DNA of 27,804 bases from the NCBI RefSeq assembly GCF_900766305.1, contig NZ_CAAFUZ010000062.1, positions 1 through 27,804 on the forward strand. Direction: 5' to 3'. Source of the stretch: an uncultured Gemella sp. (GTDB taxonomy: Bacteria > Bacillota > Bacilli > Staphylococcales > Gemellaceae). The translations under genes and the position numbers were made by a program. Positions 24,741 through 27,804 of the stretch are shown in pieces (position 1 is the first letter of the stretch; each line of letters begins with the position of its first letter). The notes under the pieces are model-generated. The model had not been told where the DNA came from. It ran no database searches and was given only the letters and a program-made list of their open reading frames with translations.

Positions 24741-25562
24741 TTATTTGGTTTCATTATAAGTATTTATTAGTTCAACTCTAGTTGCATCTTTAGTTCCTTC
24801 TTTAATTCCTTCAAAGAACATATTAGCTTCAAATGTATAAATTTTTAAGACACTTGTACTTATTAAAAGGAACAGAATTAAAGCAAGTTTTCCTTTATAC
24901 TTTTTATCTACTCGTTTATTTTCTCTATTATGAGCTAATAAAATATTTACGCTAACAAAGTAGTATACCAATGTGATTACTATTAATAGTGCTAATTTTA
25001 TTAAACTAAATTGCGTATTATCATATTTTGGACCTATATATCCACTAAAAGGCACTAAAGAAAATCGAAAGATTCCTACTATAAATTGATAAATAATAAT
25101 ATCATATATAAAGAAGTATATTAGTGTTATTTTTGTCTTAATCATTTGGATTACAGCAAAATTTGATACTGCTATAACTACTATTATTGCATATAGGTAT
25201 TCAATAGGATTAACTTTACGATAAATATAATCTAATACAAGAGATATTATTCCCCCAAAGAATAAAGTTATATAAGTTGTATAGTAAATATATCTTACTT
25301 TATCTTTTAATGAAATCGGTAGATATTCAATAAATTGTTTTTCAGGATCATCATATTTTCTTCCATTTATCACAATAATTATTGAACTAATAACAGCTAA
25401 AATAATATAAGTTTTATGAAATAATAACTCAAGCACTACAGTGATGGTAATAATATAATATAGTAAATATAAACTCTTATATAATAAAGGTTTCGTATAA
25501 TTTCTATTTGAAATTAAATTCCAAATTGCCCCAAAGTTAGTATCGTATTTTTGTTTATACAT
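24741..25562 (-). CDS. Putative ABC transporter permease
   Basis: A 273-aa hydrophobic protein with about six or seven predicted helices, such as LYLLYYIITITVVLELLF, YIILAVISSIIIVI, YYTTYITLFFGGIISLVL and LALLIVITLVYYFVSVNILLA. I do not recognise a named family. Its role as the membrane subunit is inferred from its position: it overlaps the ATP-binding gene by eight bases in a GntR-ABC-permease operon. Such YtrA-type loci usually code for exporters or envelope-stress transporters. The sequence ends in a short hydrophilic tail. Substrate is unknown. Confidence 0.68.
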   Translation of the reverse strand: MYKQKYDTNFGAIWNLISNRNYTKPLLYKSLYLLYYIITITVVLELLFHKTYIILAVISSIIIVINGRKYDDPEKQFIEYLPISLKDKVRYIYYTTYITLFFGGIISLVLDYIYRKVNPIEYLYAIIVVIAVSNFAVIQMIKTKITLIYFFIYDIIIYQFIVGIFRFSLVPFSGYIGPKYDNTQFSLIKLALLIVITLVYYFVSVNILLAHNRENKRVDKKYKGKLALILFLLISTSVLKIYTFEANMFFEGIKEGTKDATRVELINTYNETK

Positions 25563-26268
25563 TTGACTTCTCTCCCTTCATAATAGAAAGTAAAATTTTT
25601 TCTATATCTGTAGTGTTAAATCTTTCTTGTAGCTCTACTATATCTTCTTTAGTATTAATTCTTCCATTTTCAAGGACAATTACATAATCTGCCAGACTCT
25701 TTATTACTAAAGGATCTTCAGTTACAAGAATAATCATTTTATTTTCATCCATATAATCTCTCAAAAGATTTAATATTTCTTTTTTAGCTATTAGTCCTAT
25801 TCCAGAAAATGGATTATCTAATACTAATATACTAGACTTAGTAAAATAACCTATTGCAAATAATAGTATTTTTTTCTCCCCTTGAGATAATTCATATATT
25901 TTACTATAGAGAGTAATCTTATGTTTATTTAGAAATTCAAAACATTTATCTACATCAAATCTTTCATCTATTTTAGATATTTTATATAAAACTTCATTTA
26001 CTTGTAAAGTATCTGAAAACAATGGTTTGTCAGCAACATATGAATACAGTTTTTTAATTTCTACTGCATTTTGATGAAAGTTCAAACTATTATAGCTAAT
26101 TGCATTTTTATCCGATGAGATTGCTCCTAAAATCGTTTGAAGAAATAGTGTTTTACCACTCCCGCTGTTACCTGTGATTGCATAGACATATCCATCTTCT
26201 AACTCCAAATCTATTGGACCTAGTTGAAATAACTTTTTATTAACCTGTAAATTATTAACTTTTATCAT
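25555..26268 (-). CDS. ABC transporter ATP-binding protein with degenerate catalytic residues
   Basis: A 237-aa ABC ATPase. The Walker A is intact (GNSGSGKT, 33-40) and the signature is ELSQGEKK (126-133). Walker B reads ILVLDNP: Asp151 is present, but the catalytic glutamate is replaced by Asn152. The switch histidine is replaced by Glu184 (ILVTEDP). The Q-loop region SYVADKPLF also lacks glutamine. ATP binding should be possible but normal hydrolysis is doubtful. It is the only ATPase gene in the operon, so a homodimer would have two altered sites. The start codon overlaps the gntR stop as ATGA. It probably pairs with the permease gene downstream. Confidence 0.88.
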   Translation of the reverse strand: MIKVNNLQVNKKLFQLGPIDLELEDGYVYAITGNSGSGKTLFLQTILGAISSDKNAISYNSLNFHQNAVEIKKLYSYVADKPLFSDTLQVNEVLYKISKIDERFDVDKCFEFLNKHKITLYSKIYELSQGEKKILLFAIGYFTKSSILVLDNPFSGIGLIAKKEILNLLRDYMDENKMIILVTEDPLVIKSLADYVIVLENGRINTKEDIVELQERFNTTDIEKILLSIMKGEKSNV

Positions 26269-26645
26269 AAATTATTTTCCTCCAATACTCTATCAACTAT
26301 AGTCTTAACATCATCTATATTAAGTCCGTCATTAATAGCCCTATCAATTATTCCCTTTAATTCAACTAAATACTCTTCTTTTTTTATAGATAATACAGTA
26401 TCTAAATCTATATCATTTACAAAATATCCCACAGCCCCTTTAGAATATATGAGTTCTTCTTGTAATAATACTTCATATGATTTTTTTACTGTTATTATAC
26501 CTACTTCTAACTCTTTAGATAAGCTTCTAATAGAAGGTAATTGATCATTGCATTTTAAGCTACCATTAAGAATACTACTCTTTATTTGTGTAGCCACCTG
26601 TTGATAAATCGGAACAGATGACATATTAGAAATTTTTATATCCAT
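26265..26645 (-). CDS. GntR family transcriptional regulator (YtrA type)
   Basis: A short GntR regulator of 126 aa. The winged helix-turn-helix covers residues about 7-75: SSVPIYQQVATQIKSSI, then NDQLPSIRSLSKELEVGIIT, VKKSYEVLLQEELIYSKGA and GYFV. A helical C-terminal tail of about 45 residues replaces a large ligand domain, the mark of the YtrA subfamily, which usually controls an adjacent ABC transporter. An ATG three bases upstream (26648) is an alternative start; I prefer 26645 for its spacing to AGGAGG. It is the first gene of the operon, and a palindrome overlaps its promoter, so autorepression is likely. Confidence 0.9.
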   Translation of the reverse strand: MDIKISNMSSVPIYQQVATQIKSSILNGSLKCNDQLPSIRSLSKELEVGIITVKKSYEVLLQEELIYSKGAVGYFVNDIDLDTVLSIKKEEYLVELKGIIDRAINDGLNIDDVKTIVDRVLEENNL

Positions 26646-26716
26646 CATACTCCTCCTTATTAATTCTTTTTTATAATTAATTTGTATAATTCAATTAGAT
26701 ATTTAAAACGTTTTCT

Positions 26717-26746
26717 TGTATCTACTGTGATTATACGATAGATACA
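26717..26746. promoter_or_regulatory. Candidate GntR operator
   Basis: TGTATCTA (26717-26724) and TAGATACA (26739-26746) form a perfect 8-bp inverted repeat with a 14-bp centre that contains the -10 hexamer of the gntR promoter. Position and symmetry suit a dimeric repressor encoded by the gene just downstream. Confidence 0.72.
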
Positions 26747-26759
26747 GTTACTTTGTCAA
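26730..26759 (-). promoter_or_regulatory. SigA promoter of the GntR-ABC operon
   Basis: On the minus strand TTGACA (26754-26759) and TATAAT (26730-26735) are perfect hexamers 18 bp apart. A leader of about 78 nt runs to the gntR start. Confidence 0.82.
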
Positions 26760-26848
26760 TATGTAATTTGTAATTTCTTATATTTTTTCTTAAAAATATT
26801 AAGGTACTGAGTTAATACGCAAAAATTATTTTGAATTACTGTTATACA

Positions 26849-26857
26849 TGTTATAAT
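26849..26857 (+). promoter_or_regulatory. Extended -10 promoter of the glycosyltransferase gene
   Basis: TGTTATAAT starts here, about 30 bp upstream of the ATG, with TTAGGAG between. A TTGAAT lies only 15 bp upstream of the -10, so the TGn extension probably compensates. Confidence 0.55.
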
Positions 26858-26887
26858 TATATTATCTAATATTTTAGGAGTGTATTT

Positions 26888-27571
26888 ATGATTACTATTA
26901 TTGTGCCAATTTATAACGAAGAAAAAACAATACGTGATTTCGTCTATAATCTATATTGTTTGCATAATATAAAGGAACATGAGGTGCTTTTCGTTGATGG
27001 TGGTTCGACAGATAAGACAAAAGAAATTTTAGATGAACTTTCTTATTTCGGTTACTCATATCACTTATCAGATAAAAAAGGACGAGCAAATCAGATGAAT
27101 TATGGGGCAAAAATTGCTAAGGGGGATATTCTATGGTTCATTCATTGCGATAGTGTTCTTCAAAAAGATGTAATAGAAAAAGTTCTTGCTTGCCCTACTG
27201 AAGTTGGATGTCTAAAGATTAGATTTTATCCAAGTAGCTTTCCTATGTGGGTAAATTCTCTTGTTTCAAATATGCGTGCAAGTATTACTAACCTTGCCTT
27301 TGGAGATCAAGCGATATTTCTAACCAAAAAAGTTTTTAATGAAGTTGGAGGATATAAGGACATGCCTTTAATGGAAGATTATAAACTCTCTGAAGATTTA
27401 AGTGCACTAAGTTACAAAATTACAGTAATTGACTCCCCTATCACAACATCTACGAGAAGATATAAAAATCATACTGTAAAAACAATGTGGCAGATGCAAC
27501 AATACCAAAAAATGTATCGACGTGGAGTTCCAGTAGAAGAAATAGCAAAAATGTATAGAGATGTAAGATAA
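26888..27571 (+). CDS. Family 2 glycosyltransferase (TIGR04283-like)
   Basis: A 227-aa GT-A-fold enzyme with no membrane helices. The N-terminal nucleotide-sugar region is ITIIVPIYNEEKTI followed by VLFVDGGSTDKTKEIL. The metal-binding DxD-like site is FIHCDSVL. The acceptor side has AFGDQAIFLTKKVFNEVGGY and the catalytic-base region MEDYKLSEDL. The FGDQ and GGY-x4-LMED pattern resembles the TIGR04283 group, described as rSAM/selenodomain-associated transferase 2, whose usual partner (a TIGR04282/DUF2064 protein) is not next to it here. Donor and acceptor are unknown. It is a single gene, divergent from the GntR-ABC operon. Confidence 0.85.
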   Translation: MITIIVPIYNEEKTIRDFVYNLYCLHNIKEHEVLFVDGGSTDKTKEILDELSYFGYSYHLSDKKGRANQMNYGAKIAKGDILWFIHCDSVLQKDVIEKVLACPTEVGCLKIRFYPSSFPMWVNSLVSNMRASITNLAFGDQAIFLTKKVFNEVGGYKDMPLMEDYKLSEDLSALSYKITVIDSPITTSTRRYKNHTVKTMWQMQQYQKMYRRGVPVEEIAKMYRDVR

Positions 27572-27601
27572 TAGATTTAAGAATTTTTAAAATTATTTTT
27601 T

Positions 27602-27804
27602 AATTGAGGGGCTGAACCAAAAGTACTAAATTTTAAAATAGTTTACATGAAAACTCATAGCCTCAGCAGTAGACACAATCCAATCAGTTTCGTCTTATGA
27701 CTCACTTCTTGGTGTGTCCTTGCATACGTTATACGTAAGAATTTTAACGTGTCTATGGCACTAAAAATTCTAACGTACAACGCAAGTGGTTTATTGATAT
27801 CTAA
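27602..27804. repeat. Structured non-coding segment, possible dispersed intergenic repeat (cut by the window edge)
   Basis: It opens with TTGAGGGGCTGAACCAAAAG, which resembles the start of dispersed intergenic elements in staphylococci and relatives (GGGGCTGGGACA type). It then holds nested inverted repeats: GACACA-AT-CCAA with TTGG-TGTGTC (about 27672-27718), and a long imperfect pair between 27719-27752 and 27760-27786 that includes CTTGC/GCAAG and AAGAATTTT/AAAAATTCT. TAGACAC (27670-27676) can also pair with GTGTCTA (27749-27755). No open frame with a ribosome binding site is present. Whether it repeats elsewhere cannot be seen. Confidence 0.45.

Noticed and set aside
1..27804. CRISPR array or defence island
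   Set aside because: No regularly spaced direct repeats, Cas, restriction-modification or toxin-antitoxin genes were seen on either strand.

Overview
The window is a very AT-rich stretch of chromosome from a low-GC Gram-positive bacterium. Several things point to Bacilli: strong SigA-type promoters, GGAGG ribosome binding sites, a dnaG-rpoD pair, an ylm/sepF cluster, RNase Y, and a tmk-holB-trmN6-yazA-rsmI cluster. The mix suggests Gemella or a close relative, but that genus call is inference from gene content and base composition only. Almost every gene is housekeeping, and I see no phage, CRISPR array, transposase or toxin system.

Layout, left to right. Positions 1-253 hold three minus-strand tRNA genes (Asn, Ser, Glu) behind a consensus promoter that lies within a perfect 14-bp dyad. 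Next on the minus strand come a lone PhnD-type lipoprotein, the cell-division cluster sepF-ylmG-ylmH, a corA-DUF1146-AI-2E-family operon, and a SpoU/TrmH rRNA methyltransferase. The methyltransferase is divergent from a membrane-anchored rhodanese, and their two promoters interlock. A small TM2-domain gene (+) converges on rpoD, which lies behind dnaG (-). Positions 10635-13505 (+) encode the Trk/Ktr potassium system. Facing it is a seven-gene minus-strand operon: aminotransferase, tmk, holB, trmN6-like, yazA, rsmI and a 108-aa membrane protein. That last protein looks like a histidine-kinase dimerisation (DHp) domain with no kinase domain.

The second half holds ilvE (+), whose promoter is preceded by a near-consensus CodY box. 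It is followed by a formate/nitrite-family channel (-), a 700-bp AT-rich gap, rny (-), and the rplK-rplA operon (+) with a leader hairpin that matches the ribosomal protein L1 target. Next is a GntR-ABC ATPase-permease operon (-) with an operator over its own promoter. The ATPase lacks the catalytic Walker B glutamate and the switch histidine. A family-2 glycosyltransferase (+) follows, and the window ends in a structured non-coding segment that resembles a dispersed intergenic repeat.

The best candidates for something undescribed are the orphan DHp-like membrane protein at the end of the rsmI operon, the degenerate GntR-regulated ABC transporter, and the structured element at the right edge. 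The L1 leader, the CodY-type site and the dyad over the tRNA promoter are the clearest regulatory signals. Ten hairpin terminators delimit most of the transcription units.
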